A stretch of 64,000 bases of DNA from Allolobophora icterica (GCA_963556255.1 OY744612.1:21851532-21915531), one strand, 5' to 3'. Positions 1 to 11,309 are shown, numbered from the stretch's first letter. A program made the numbers and translations. The notes: generated by a model from the letters alone, not told the origin.

Positions 1-1544
1 CCAGGAACAAGTTCTGCTGAACGATCACAACCCACTAGCCGTAAAACTCCAATAACAGGTGACCATTCATACTTTCTGCAGTCACCAGCAAGGATCAAAC
101 GTAAGCTGGATACAGCACTAAGTGCTTTGATTACTGCGAAGAAAAAGCTCAAACTTGCAGAACAGTGTAACCGACGTTTGAAAAAGAGATTAAAAAGTGT
201 TAAAGATCTCTTGGCAGAAATGCAAAAGAAGCAGCTGATAACAGAACATGCCGAACAGAATCTATTATCTTCCTTTGATGATTCTGCGTTTGCTCGAATA
301 AATAGACGCATGAGAAGTGCTGCTTCTGGGAAGGTTAAAACTCGGTATCCTCTTGAGCTACGTAACTTTGCTATGTCACTACACTTCTATTCCGCTAAAG
401 CATACGACTTTGTTCGAAACCAGTTTGGAAACTGCCTTCCACACCCAAAGACGTTGGCAAATTGGTACAGCTGCATCGATGGAAACCCTGGATTTCATGA
501 TGAGATCTTTGCAGCTCTCCGATATATGGCAGAAAGTCGGGCTGGAAATCAACTGATATGCTCTCTGATGGTTGATGAAATAGCCATTCGTAAGCAGGTG
601 GAGTGGGACGGTAAAAGATATGTTGGGTATGTTGATCTGGGTGTAGCTGTCGAGGACAATAGTAGCCTTCCGGTTGCTAAAGAGGCACTTGTCATGATGA
701 TTGTCAGTATGACAGAACATTGGAAAGTGCCGGTGGCATACTTCTTAATTGATGGTCTACAGGGTAAGGAACGGGCAAACCTTGTTCAAATTTGCTTACA
801 AAAATTGCACGATGCAGGAGTTAACGTTAGGTCACTCACTTTTGATGGCAGTTCTGCTAACTGTGCCATGGCACAGCAACTTGGAGCCAAGCTTGATGCT
901 ATGCAGCCCCAATCCAGCTTTGAGCATCCCACAGATCCAAACCAAAGAGTCTGCATTTTCCTTGATGCTTGCCACATGGTTAAATTAATGCGGAATATGC
1001 TAGCAGATAAAAGAGTTCTGTTAGATGTCGATGGTCGAGAAATAAAGTGGGCTTACATTGAGAATTTGCAAGCACTTCAGACAACAGAAGGTTTGCGAGC
1101 AGGCAACAAGCTGCACGAGATACATGTTCAGTGGGAACAGCAGAAAATGAAAGTGAAGTTGGCAGTGCAGGCCCTAAGTGCTTCTGTAGCAAATGCTTTA
1201 GAGTTCTGTCAGACCACACTAAACCTGCCACAGTTTCAAGGATGTGAAGCGACTGTTAAGTTTATTCGAATAGTTGATCGCCTTTTTGATTTCCTTAACA
1301 GTCGCAACCATGTTGCTCGTGGATACAAAGCACCAATGCGGATGACAAATGTGGCAGTCTGGAGACCTTTCGTTGCTGAAGCACAGGAGTACCTACGTGG
1401 GTTGAAATTGGCCTCTAGACAACCAGTAAGCCAGAGTTTGCGCAAGACTGCTGTTATTGGTCTCATAATGTCCAGCATGAGTGCAGTGTCATTATTCGAC
1501 ACACTTGTGAAGGAGGAAGGCGTTTTAACCCCTTCAGTGCCTTA

Positions 1545-1566
1545 CATGACGTCTTAAGACGTCATG
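1545..1566. repeat. perfect 22-bp palindrome near the left piggyBac end
   Basis: The sequence reads identically on both strands, centred on CTTAAG and carrying two GACGTC sites. A related imperfect copy, TAAGACGTCTTTAGACGTC, follows at about 1591-1609. Subterminal repeats of this kind often serve as transposase binding sites in piggyBac elements; that role is inferred. Confidence 0.8.
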
Positions 1567-1939
1567 CTGACTAGGTGCTCACTGTGCCTTGTAAGACGTC
1601 TTTAGACGTCAATTTTATTTTGACTGCATTGAAAGCGTGGCACTGCGGGTATAGTACTGAAGTCGTGTGGATGGCACTGCAGGAACACATGTGATGCCTG
1701 TAGGCTATTTTGGGCTATATTTTGGGCTACAAAATTTTTTTTTCCTGCGGTATTTTCGGCCTGGCTGTGCTGTGTAGGGATGACGTTGGGTTTTTCCAGT
1801 GAGTTGATAAATTGTTATTGTTAGGTTTTTATGTAGAAGCGTGTAATATTGTATTATAAAATGAGTAAAGCGAAATATACGACTGCAGAAGTGTTGAAAA
1901 AGTTACTGGTGTCAGATGACGAACACGACAGTAGTAAAC

Positions 1940-1940
<1 letters not shown>

Positions 1941-2037
<97 letters not shown>

Positions 2038-2209
2038 TAAGTAGTAGTATTAGTATATTAGTATATTAGTATATTAGTATATTAGTATATAGTATATTAG
2101 TATATTAGTATATTAGTATATTAGTATATTAGTATATTAGTAGTATTAGTATTAGTAGTAGTATTAGTATTAGTATTAGTAGTAGTATAGTAGTAGTATA
2201 GTAGTAGTA

Positions 2210-2253
<44 letters not shown>

Positions 2254-2254
2254 T

Positions 2255-2319
<65 letters not shown>
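1941..2319 (+). repeat. (GTA)n and (TAGTATAT)n microsatellite inside the piggyBac remnant
   Basis: A GTA tract of about 100 bp (1941-2038) is followed by TAGTATAT-like repeats (about 2041-2145) and a second GTA tract up to about 2319. It is translated as poly-valine, which is not a real protein segment. The expansion probably replaced most of the transposase reading frame. Confidence 0.95.
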
Positions 2320-2783
2320 AACAAGAAATATTAACATTGTGAAGACTGGAAGTTATAACATATAGACCTTCTATCACGCTAATAATACGCTTCCATGCCT
2401 GGCACAGGGGGTACCGGAAACCGCAAAAATACCTGGCAGCGAAAGGGTTAAAATACCTTCTGACATATAAGGTAAGCCAGGACCATCTTGAGCTCTTCTT
2501 CAGTGCTGTAAGAAGTCGTGGAGGATGGAACAATAACCCATCAGCAGTCCATTTGAAAGCAGCTTGGAAAAAATTGCTTGCACATCAGCAACTGAAGGAA
2601 ATCAAAACTGGAAACTGTGTTGCACAGACGAGTTGCCCAATTTTAATGATTTCGTCAAGAATTGACAGACAGGAAATATCTGATGTAGCTACTGTTGCAG
2701 CTCTACGACTCACTGACACCTTGAACAAATTAAGTGACGAAAACATATTACCACTACACCTCTACTACTTGTTAACAGTGTAA

Positions 2784-3539
2784 CTGTTTAATTCAATTAT
2801 TGTGTTTGAATAATGTCATAGTGTTTTATTACAAATTTTGTGTTTGGATTTTACTTATATCTTGCTTGCTTAATTATTGGTTACATTCTTAATTAATTAG
2901 CAGACTAACAGCATGTGTTGTATTGTAATCTCGAGATTTCTACTGCGCCCAAAAAGGGAGTCGTGGAAACTAGTTTATTCAGAAGACCCATAACCGAATA
3001 CCGCAGACTGCGTGGTGGGATGTAAGGAGATAGTGGTTGAAGGTAGGTAGGAGTGCACATTGTGAGGGTTTTGTTTTGACAAAAGCACTTGTGCGGTAGA
3101 ATCTGTTCCAGGTCAAGATCCAAAGGGGTCATGTAAGTAGACAGACGACTTAGCTCACTAAGGTGGATGGTGCTTAGAATTGAAACGGTGAAGCAGGTAA
3201 GGGAAGAGGAGGCATGAGGTTAACTTAAGATTTTTGAAAGAGCAGTGTTTTCAGTTTTGAGTGACATGTCTGTAGAGAGAGAGCAAGAGGTAAGGCTTTG
3301 GTGAGTTCATGGGATGGTTCAGATATTTGGCGAAATACTGGAGGGAGTTTATTCCAGAGAAGCGGAACAGCTATGGCTATGGAACGATTTGTACACGTGA
3401 GCCAGCCGTCTACATTTTAGTGATGAAGAGCGGGTTGAACATGCATCAGTTTTTAGGGAAAATAGTCATTTCCCTGTGCGAAAACAATACAACAATTACT
3501 CATACCATGTATATCAGTGCTACACACTATTGCTGTGCG
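2784..3539. other. non-coding stretch, no recognisable gene
   Basis: AT-rich 3' flank of the transposase remnant followed by unique-looking sequence. Short ORFs here have no recognisable domain and no convincing splice sites. The P-element 3' terminal inverted repeat should lie here, but its partner is outside the window, so it cannot be identified. Confidence 0.5.
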
Positions 3540-3900
3540 CATCCGATATAAGATCCTCTTCCTTGACTCTAAATCTCAGCAGCCTACTGCCCCGAAATCT
3601 CTCTGGAACTATCTGCTAAAACCGCTCTCCGCATCTTGTCGCTCATTGTGCTCTGTAAATCAGATTGATTTTTTGTTCCCAGGGCTAAAACTGCCTTGGC
3701 CCAGCACCGGGCGTTTGCTGTAGTGAGTCCCACGATCTGGAATGACCCTCCTGTGCTCAGGGCCAAACTAATGACGCTTTTCCTCATCGGTGTCGCGTTC
3801 CCTAAAGGCATTTATGTTTCCTGGGGCTTCTGTGCTGAGAGCGCCTCTGAATAGTTATTCTGCGAGAGGCGCTTTATAAATTTCTAGATACAATACACAC
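3540..3900 (+). mobile_element. LINE 3' end (reverse-transcriptase C-terminus and tail hairpin)
   Basis: Degraded coding sequence in the layout of the C-terminal part of CR1/L2/jockey-like ORF2 (a conserved AVVSPTIWND-type block about 3715-3750) leads into a 3' tail. The tail has an AGCGCCTCT...AGAGGCGCT hairpin (about 3840-3873), then TTTATAAATTTCTAGATACAA. The same tail occurs at 44380-44530, and related hairpins end other LINE and SINE copies in this window. The 5' part is missing, as is usual for LINE insertions. Confidence 0.75.
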
Positions 3901-4405
3901 GATGGCGTACGAATGAGAAACTGGAGATTTACATTACATTACAATGCCATGTTTACGTGGGCTAGTTCCAGTAACTCGGACCACCAATGGACATCGATCT
4001 GTGGACAACCCCTCAGATAAGACGCAGCGCTCGTGAATAAGCTGGTGCTTTCCGCTTAGCTTTCAATTATTTTACACTTTCTGTACTGAAAAAATAAATG
4101 AACAAACAAGTAGAATAGCGCAAAAGCATTTGAATAGTTTTAGCGCAGCGTCTAATCCTGTGCACGTGACTGGTGACGTAAGCGAGCCGAATAGCCAATG
4201 GGTCAAGGTCGTCTAGCGATTGTGACTTCACATCAGCCTGCAATGCAGATACGTCATACTCTCTCTAGTGCTTATATATTATATCTCATTGGTCGGAACG
4301 GTTGAGCATTTACAATATTATAGACTTTGTGCGAGATAGTTTAAGTTAGTTACTGTTTTATAAATCTATTATACTTTATCCATTTAGATACAATACAGAG
4401 CAGTA
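3901..4405. other. upstream region of the 4406-6103 ORF
   Basis: No coding feature is visible. A TATA-like run (about 4270-4283) with an ATTGG box just downstream of it (about 4289-4293) lies 110-140 bp before the ATG at 4406 and could be the promoter; this is weak evidence. No terminal inverted repeat matching the far side of the ORF was found by eye. Confidence 0.35.
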
Positions 4406-6103
4406 ATGCCTCGGAAGTGCGTAAATACTGTGGACAACTTCTGTTATATTTGTGGGGAAGTGACATTTGCCAACCAGAAGAAAAGTATAACTTCTCAAGT
4501 CAAGAAGGCATATCATGCTTACTTCGGATGCAAGGTTGGTGACCAAGACAAGCCATGGGCCCCGCATATATGCTGTGCTACATGTACAACACAGCTTTCA
4601 CAGTGGTTGAATGGCAAAAGACCATCAATGCCGTTTGCAGTTCCCATGGTGTGGAGAGAGCAAAGCAACCACGTAGATGATTGTTACTTCTGCTTGGTTC
4701 CTCCTCTTTCCGGTGGAATAACGAAGCAAAAGAAGTCGACAATAGTTTACCCAAACATTCCGTCTGCATTGAGACCAGTTCCACATGGTGATGGACTTCC
4801 TATTCCAGAACCTCAAGCAGAATACATTTTCCCTGATTCGTCTGATGAGGACAAGGGTGAGCCGACATGTTCTTCTCCTGGTCCGTCAGCGTGCAGTGAT
4901 CCCGATTTTCACTGTGGTGCAGCATCAACCCCACACAGAATAACACAGGAAGAACTAAATGACCTTGTTCGTGATTTGGACTTATCCAAAAACAAGGCAG
5001 AATTGCTAGGATCAAGACTCCAACAATGGAATCTTCTGGAAGAAGATGTCACAATTACTTCATATAGAAAGCGCCATCAGCAGTTCGAACCTTTCTTCAT
5101 GAAGGAAGGTAATCTGGTATTCTGTTCAAATATTGACGACCTCATGAATGCCTTACAGATCACTCATGACCCACAGGAATGGAGACTCTTTGTAGACTCT
5201 TCAACACTGAGTCTTAAGGCTGTGCTTTTGCACAATGGAAACCGTCTTCCATCTATTCCATTAGCGCATGCTGTCCACATGAAAGAGACATACGATAACC
5301 TAAAACAGCTACTGCATTCCATTGACTATAACAGGTACAAATGGCACCTGTGTGGTGATTTGAAGGTAGTTGCCATTTTAATGGGACTGCAGCAAGGATA
5401 TACAAAATATATGTGTTTCTTGTGTGAGTGGGATAGCCGAGCAAGAGAGTTGCATTACGTGCGGAAGGAATGGACTCCCAGACAAAACATGGCAGTTGGA
5501 CAGAAGAATATCCAGCACCCAGCTCTGGTCGAGGCTCACAAAATCCTACTACCACCCCTTCACATCAAACTAGGTTTGGTGAAGAACTTCGTGAAAGCCA
5601 TGGACCGCACTTCGCCAGCTTTCCGATACCTGCATGAAAAATTCCCTCGACTCAGCGAAGCAAAGATTAAAGAGGGAGTGTTTGTGGGTCCTCAGATTAG
5701 AGAACTCTTCAAAGATGACCGCTTCAACAACTTGCTGGAGGGTGATGCGAAACAAGCATGGAATGCTTTTCGTCTAGTGTCTACAGACTTTCTGGGGAAT
5801 GTTAGGGCAGAAAACTACAAGGAACTAGTAGAAGACATGCTCAAGCAGTACCAGAAATTTCGCTGCAATATGTCTCTGAAGATGCATTTCCTTCATTCCC
5901 ATCTGGATTTCTTCCCTGACAACTGTGGTATGGTTAGTGACGAACATGGCGAACGTTTTCATCAAGATATCGCAACAATGGAGCAAAGGTACCAGGGAAA
6001 ATGGTCCACTACAATGTTGGCTGACTACTGCTGGACACTCCGCAGAGATGCTCCCGAACAGCTGTACAAGAGACAGGCAAAAAATCTAAGAACTAGTCTA
6101 TGA
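4406..6103 (+). CDS. transposon-derived zinc-finger protein, 565 aa, intact single-exon ORF
   Basis: The ATG at 4406 opens an uninterrupted 565-residue frame. The N-terminus is Cys-rich: FCYICGE near residue 13, CCATC near 55 and DDCYFC near 92, resembling a compact C2C2-type DNA-binding module. After an acidic linker (about 145-175) comes an RNase H-like layout: FVDSS (about 253), HLCGDLKVV (about 312), CFLCEWDSRA (about 332), GPQIRELF (about 430) and SDEHGERFHQD (about 512). The spaced acids could form a DDE/D active site. I recall closely similar uncharacterised multicopy proteins in cnidarians and arthropods, so I read this as a mobile-element protein of a widely spread, unnamed family. 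No stop or frameshift is present, and AATAAA at 6439-6444 could end the transcript. It could be a recent insertion or a domesticated gene. Confidence 0.75.
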   Translation: MPRKCVNTVDNFCYICGEVTFANQKKSITSQVKKAYHAYFGCKVGDQDKPWAPHICCATCTTQLSQWLNGKRPSMPFAVPMVWREQSNHVDDCYFCLVPPLSGGITKQKKSTIVYPNIPSALRPVPHGDGLPIPEPQAEYIFPDSSDEDKGEPTCSSPGPSACSDPDFHCGAASTPHRITQEELNDLVRDLDLSKNKAELLGSRLQQWNLLEEDVTITSYRKRHQQFEPFFMKEGNLVFCSNIDDLMNALQITHDPQEWRLFVDSSTLSLKAVLLHNGNRLPSIPLAHAVHMKETYDNLKQLLHSIDYNRYKWHLCGDLKVVAILMGLQQGYTKYMCFLCEWDSRARELHYVRKEWTPRQNMAVGQKNIQHPALVEAHKILLPPLHIKLGLVKNFVKAMDRTSPAFRYLHEKFPRLSEAKIKEGVFVGPQIRELFKDDRFNNLLEGDAKQAWNAFRLVSTDFLGNVRAENYKELVEDMLKQYQKFRCNMSLKMHFLHSHLDFFPDNCGMVSDEHGERFHQDIATMEQRYQGKWSTTMLADYCWTLRRDAPEQLYKRQAKNLRTSL

Positions 6104-6438
6104 CCTGGTTTTTACAAATATTAACTGTCAGTGTATCACTATTGGCATGCATTGTGCGATATAAAATTACTCCATTTCAGATTACAAAAAAACTAGAGCC
6201 AATTCTGCATTTTCACTGTCATATTCGTGTTCAGCACATACAAATTGATAAGAACTGACTAATTTCATTTCAGTAACATGACCTTTGTAAAAATTTGTTG
6301 TCCTGTGTAACTTGTGATCATCCGTTCATACTGATTTATAATCATACTGCGTAATTGTCAGTTTGAAAATATTAAACGAAGATTATTATTTATACATGTG
6401 ATGCTCATTGTTTCGAGTCGATGTGATTTTCTATTTCC

Positions 6439-6444
6439 AATAAA
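6439..6444 (+). terminator. candidate polyadenylation signal for the 4406-6103 ORF
   Basis: AATAAA lies 336 bp after the stop codon. There is no other canonical signal closer to the stop. Confidence 0.4.
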
Positions 6445-6867
6445 TGTCTTCTGATAGGACAGTATCGTAGACGAAAGTGGGGTTGTGCACCAAGCTTACT
6501 TAGCCTCTACAGTCTACACCAAAGTGTCGGCATGTAAAGCCAAGGTTGATGAGAACGCTCTCGAACAGTAAACTCCGACACGGGAGCATGCTAATCAAGC
6601 AGACACTGAGATTACTGAGTAAAAATTCTACACGATCGTCGACGCAAGTATCAGTCGTCGGACCACTGACGTTGCAAACTTCTGACTTGGAGAGTTAGTC
6701 AAGGAGAGGGATGCGGTGTGGACAATGGACATGCTACCATTAGCTCCTGGCGATCGTTACATTAGTCGGAACCGTGACCGCGTGAACCCACAACCCGACA
6801 TCAGTGACAAGGCTTTTCACTGGTCGTCTCGGGTACGGGTTCTATGGTAGGAATATAAGAGATAATG
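6445..6867. other. non-coding, nothing recognised
   Basis: Unique-looking sequence without a domain-bearing ORF or a clear repeat. Confidence 0.4.
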
Positions 6868-6875
6868 GGTATTAA

Positions 6876-7278
6876 CAGTGGCGTAGCTAGGGGGGGGACA
6901 GGGGGGACATGTGTCCCCGGGCGCCATGGGAAGGGGGCGCCAAAATGAGGGTTAAGATAAATAATTTTACTCTTAATTTTGATGCAGTTTTAACTAATTT
7001 ATCACAAATGAATGCATAAGATTTAATTTTAGCGCCCCAAATATATCCAATTATATCCTCATTACTTACAAATCAGTTCTTAGGTATGATTTTGGCGCCC
7101 CATTGAGCACTAAGGGGAAACATGCATGTACTGTCTGTATTTTCATATTTTATTTCATTAACAAAAATTAAAATTGCCATTCGATTATGTGGAAAATGTG
7201 AAATAGTAAAACGGGGGGGGAGGGGGCGCCAAATTTATAGTTCGTCCCCGGGCGCAAAATATCCTAGCTACGCCACTG
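6876..7278. mobile_element. hAT-type MITE, 403 bp
   Basis: The ends are perfect 16-bp inverted repeats: CAGTGGCGTAGCTAGG at 6876-6891 and its complement at 7263-7278. Both sides are flanked by the 8-bp duplication GGTATTAA (6868-6875 and 7279-7286). An 8-bp duplication with CAG...CTG ends is the hAT signature. The interior has G-rich subterminal stretches and no ORF. Confidence 0.93.
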
Positions 7279-7286
7279 GGTATTAA

Positions 7287-8268
7287 TGGTACACCCGATT
7301 TTTCGACGTGACGTTTTGGGGTTACCTGTATAAAGTAAGAGTCTCTAGTAATAGAGAAGCTTGCATCTTCTAGGTACTTGTTATAACTGGTGGAATCCTA
7401 AGCATCAAATGCGTGTGTTGACCATAACTCTGTGCACCTTACTGAACTTGGCATTCATTAATAGATGTTCAAATTACAGTCACAAAGTGGCTTGTTTCCA
7501 TCTTGCATCTCGTATCCTCATTCGAAGAAATTTGAGTACCGGTACAGATGGAATGCATGTTCCGCGGCATTCATGGCACAATTTAAACATAATCACGGTT
7601 TGTCCTCATATAATGGCGAATCATCACTACAACACAACCAGAAAAAAGTCACTAGACAGGTAGCTTTTCATATAGCTAGTTGCCGAAATATTGGGGATAA
7701 ATCCCATGGTTGGATGATCTTTGCCTCGTCACACTCGAGGTCTTTTGCCTCGAGTCACCGTGGACGTGATAGGGTATGAATATTCATATTACACCTTTAT
7801 GTCGTTCGGTTACCTTTGTATCAGATGAAAAGCAAAGTATTTTCACTATTTACTATTACTAATTAGTAATTAGTTTAACATATGATAGACAATCTCATCG
7901 CCTCAAAACATAGAATTGTACATAGCACATTTTATTACGAACGACAAGGACTTCAGTTTGTTTCTGAAACTTGCGATTCATGATTTCTGGACGATTTTAC
8001 ACCATCATTCGCTAGATTACATTCTTCACGTTTCCACTAGGGCTGGTCCAAAAATTTCCAACATATTTGAAAATATTCTCCAGGAAGGGGCCTTTGCATC
8101 GAGGGTGCCTTTTGTCCCAACTCACCCCTTCTCAAACGATGCTACACTCTGCCTAATGTAGGTTAGGCGATACTGTGCGTGGCGAAGGTGGTTTGCTGCC
8201 ATGGTTCACAATAGAAATTTTTGGTATTGCTTATCACAATCGGCCGGGCAGCCTCCAACAAACTTAAA
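7287..8268. other. non-coding, nothing recognised
   Basis: Several short ORFs (for example 7361-7779 and 7916-8161) have no recognisable motif and no supporting splice sites. Confidence 0.4.
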
Positions 8269-8485
8269 ACATACATACATACATGCATACATTTATACAT
8301 ATAGAGGTGCATGGACACATACATACTACGTATATACATTATACATACATACATAAACACATACAAACATACACACATACATACATACATACATACTACA
8401 TACATACATGCATACACGTATATACCTACATGCATGCTTACATATATACATATAGGGCCTACATACATGCATGCATACATACTAC
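8269..8485. repeat. degenerate (CATA)n microsatellite
   Basis: Imperfect ACAT/CATA repeats interrupted by ATGC and ATAT. The right side runs into GAGGCGCCGGCAG, and a complementary-orientation version of this boundary (CTGTCGGCGCCTC) borders the CATA tract at 14690, so the microsatellite appears attached to a mobile repeat unit. Confidence 0.85.
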
Positions 8486-8679
8486 ACAGAGGCGCCGGCA
8501 GCGTGACGCACTGGACGCACGTGCGTCCTCCCACCAAATCAAAGCAGCATATATAGGACATAACAATTTCACTGTGTAATTATTGTTTACCATACAGCAT
8601 GTATAATATCATATGTTATAATAACATAGGCGTATGACGCCGTATGTTATACTGTACTTTTATGAGTCACTCTCAGTCA

Positions 8680-9144
8680 TTTTCAGTGAATGTCTACGAG
8701 TAGCAGACAGAGAACGGGTGCCCAGACAGCCACGCCACGCCGGCCCCAGAGTCCGCCGACTTTGATTGCCCACAGCGTATCCCCATCGCTAGGCCCAGAC
8801 CGTAGACCGCTGTGTAACGCCCATCCAGCCTCTAGAAGCCCACGTTCGTGGGCTCACGAGGGAACGGCTGGGCGGCTCCCGTGCTGGGCCGATATTATTG
8901 TCTACGCCTCATTGCGCCCGGCGGGGTACACACGGTGCGCTCCTAGGTGTTCGCTGCAGGACCCAGTGTCGATCAGTGTGGGCTAGCAGTCATTGAGCCC
9001 CGCGTCGGCACTACCAGCGCCCCTAGGGGCAAAATGTTGACCAGCTGTGGGGGTTATGATGGTGCCTGCAAAAGGGACTGCCTTTGTCGTCCACTGTGCC
9101 TACAGGGGCGAACGTCGACAAACTGTGGGCCTGGCACCGGTCCG
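8680..9144. other. GC-rich repeat-like segment, no gene
   Basis: Locally high GC compared with its flanks. Contains short repeated phrases such as ACAAACTGTGGGCCTGGC and CAGCTGTGGGGGTTATG. The open frames lack recognisable domains. Confidence 0.35.
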
Positions 9145-9434
9145 CTATTCCGGGGATCCGCCGGAATATACAAACATACATACAACATACATAGATACAT
9201 ACATACATGCATACATACATCCATGCATGTACGAATGTATGCGTGTATGTATGCATACATACATACATGCATACATACATGAATACATACATGTATGTAT
9301 GCATACATACATACATAAATGTATGTATGAATGTATGTATACATACATACATGTATGTATGCATGAATGTATGCATGCATGTATGTATGCATATATGTTG
9401 TATGTATGTATATTCAGGCGGATCCCCGGAATAG
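9145..9434. repeat. 290-bp inverted repeat with CATA/TATG arms
   Basis: Left arm CTATTCCGGGGATCCGCC (9145-9162) is matched by its complement at about 9417-9434. The inner arms continue as CATA repeats on the left and TATG repeats on the right, so nearly the whole segment could fold into one long hairpin. It resembles a foldback-type element. Overlapping ORFs rich in Tyr, Ile, His, Met, Cys and Val are repeat translations. Confidence 0.8.
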
Positions 9435-9579
9435 CAGACCCCCGGAATAGTGGATCGGAACCGTGGGCCTATGAATGTTGTTGTAAGAGATTGTCAGATG
9501 ATTTTTTATGTTTGGTATTTCCAAGCTTAAAAGTACACAATCCCACCAAGACTATGCACTTCTGACATTGGATTGAACA

Positions 9580-10105
9580 GCTGTAAATATAGCTAATTTA
9601 TGACATACAAAAAAGTCCAGTTTCTATGAAAATAATTACATGTATATTAAAGTTTACACCATTCATCGACCACAAAGAAAAACAAAAAATGGAGCAGTTA
9701 AACCAGTTCTCAAATAATAATGTTTTCAGAGTTTTATGGAATAATTATATTGCAATTAAACCATCCATTTTTTCACAAATATTACAAACAGTGGTGAAGT
9801 TAACACTAAACCAGTTCTGAATAATAAGTAAAATATTACTTCAACTTAGCTTCACGATAACATATTACTACCACATTTCCACAAAAGTTGCTGCCTCTGC
9901 ATAATATATTGAAGTTAACACCAAGCATCGTATCACAGAGAATGACATACAACAGGGGTATAGTTATTTTTCAGAGCTTTATGAAATCTATTGCAGTTGC
10001 CACTATCTACCACATCACAAATTATTACAAACAGTGGAACAGCTAATATTAAAACAGTTCAGAATAATAACAAGTTAATTATTAATTTAAATTAAACTTC
10101 ACTCT
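9580..10105. repeat. AT-rich degenerate repeats
   Basis: A phrase like ACAGTGGAACAGTTAA...CCAGTTCTGAATAATAA recurs with divergence at about 9690, 9790, 10030 and 10540, so an old repeat unit fills this area. No gene is seen. Confidence 0.5.
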
Positions 10106-10110
10106 AAAAT

Positions 10111-10404
10111 GGTGCTCAATAGTGTAGTGGTTAGCATGCTAGACTGTAAATCGAGAGGTCGAGGTTCAAATCCCCGCCAGGGCAGAAATTTGCTTAGAGA
10201 TTTCTGCTCCACCTGCACCCCATAGCCACTCAACTGTAATGAGTACACTGACCGTACACTGTCAGTGGGAAGATGAGATGGCGAAGGAGAGGACTGGCCA
10301 CCCGACCTCATATGACTAGGCTAAGAACATGAAGTCGCTAACACTTCATATCCATGGCTGCCTCAGGGCTAGCTTAAGGGACTGCTCTTCTCTTCTTCTT
10401 CTTC
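10111..10404 (+). mobile_element. tRNA-derived SINE (family B), full-length-like
   Basis: It opens with a tRNA-like head: an A box around TAGTGTAGTGG (about 10120-10130) and a B box GGTTCAAATCC (10163-10173). The body carries GCAGAAATTTG, ATGAGTACACTGACCGTACA and GGAGAGGACTGGCCACC, and it ends in a pyrimidine TTC/CTT tract. Other copies or fragments lie at 10690-10890, 12062-12196, 26082-26310, 53247-53535 and 58310-58680. Confidence 0.88.
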
Positions 10405-10689
10405 AGAATAATAACAAGTTACTTATTAATTTACATTAAACTTCACTATAATTACCATGTTATTTACATATTTCTAAGAACAAAATTATATTGAAGTAAA
10501 CATCAATCATCGTATTGCAAAGAATGAGAAACAATAGTGGAACAGTTAAGCCAGGTTTTAACACTCTAACAATGAGACTGTATTAAAAGCGATTGGGAAA
10601 CCAATGCACCTCATCGTTAAAGTCTTACACATAACAATATGGAACACACGGCTTCTATTTATAACATATCACTACCAGAGCAGATATCC

Positions 10690-10890
10690 ATTTCAAGATT
10701 TCTGTTTCTTCTGCACCCTCTAACCAACTAAGCTATGATAAGTACACTGACCGTACACAGTCAGTAGGAAGATGAGATGGCGAGGGAGAGGACTGGCCGC
10801 CCGACCTCATATGCCGAGGCTAAGAAAATGAAGTCGCCAACACTTCATACCATAGCTGCCTTGAGCTTAAGCTTATGGGACTGCCCTTCT
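10690..10890 (+). mobile_element. SINE family B, 5'-truncated copy
   Basis: Matches the body of the 10111-10404 SINE (AGTACACTGACCGTACA, GGAGAGGACTGGCC, CATATGCCGAGGCTAAGAAA, GGGACTGCCCTTCTTCT) but lacks the tRNA head. Confidence 0.82.
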
Positions 10891-11309
10891 TCTACTTATA
10901 ACATAGTAATATAAATATAGAATTAATATTAAAAATAATTAAACCCACAAAGAATGGCTACCAACCAGTGCATTATGTTGCTATCATAGCAATACAAAGT
11001 TCAGGTATCTCAACACTAAACTTCTTAAGTATCTACTAATTACAGCTAGTGCTAAGAAATAAATGTCATACTTACAGTGCCTACATAGGACTGTCTAAAC
11101 ACAATTAAAATATTATAAAATAAGATTATACATGGATATATTAGCCAATATTATACTAGACTCCTATATTAGGCACCTCTGACTATTGGATACCGCTGTG
11201 CAGTAAACAACTACTTTAGTAAACAAGTAATAAATATAGTTCCACATCAGAGCATAATCTAAATTTAATAAGTACTAAGGCAAGAGATAGAGTCTGCACG
11301 TCTGCTACA

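Larger units (their letters stand above)
1529..2447 (+). mobile_element. piggyBac-like element with TTAA target duplication
   Basis: TTAA sits at 1525-1528 and again at 2448-2451. The 13-bp ends, CCCCTTCAGTGCC (1529-1541) and GGCAGCGAAAGGG (2435-2447), are inverted repeats matching at 10 of 13 positions. TTAA targets and CCCTTT-type ends are hallmarks of the piggyBac superfamily. Inside, an ATG at 1861 opens MSKAKYTTAEVLKKLL followed by an acidic, serine-containing stretch, which resembles the start of a piggyBac transposase. The frame dissolves at once into GTA repeats, so this 919-bp copy is non-autonomous. The insertion splits the P-element-like transposase around it. Confidence 0.87.
1..2783 (+). 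pseudogene. P-element/THAP9-like transposase, 5'-truncated by the window and split by a piggyBac-like insertion
   Basis: The frame is open from base 1, so the N-terminal THAP zinc finger lies outside the window. Visible family landmarks are an HSYF..SP..IKRKLD linker (about 73-110), a YPLELRNFAMSLHFYS block (about 352-400), a LMVDEIAIRKQ block whose Asp at 574-576 fits the first RNase H-fold catalytic acid, FDGSSANCAM (about 841-870) and FLDACHMVKLMRN (about 955-995) with further candidate acids. The frame runs into foreign DNA at 1525 and stops at 1555-1557. The C-terminal block, including SQDHLELFFSAVRSRGG and WNNNPSA, resumes at 2452 and ends at 2783. Removing 1529-2447 plus one TTAA copy restores one continuous frame with no other lesion. 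In this allele the transposase is therefore broken only by the insertion; whether it was a mobile P element or a domesticated THAP9 gene is unclear. Confidence 0.88.
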
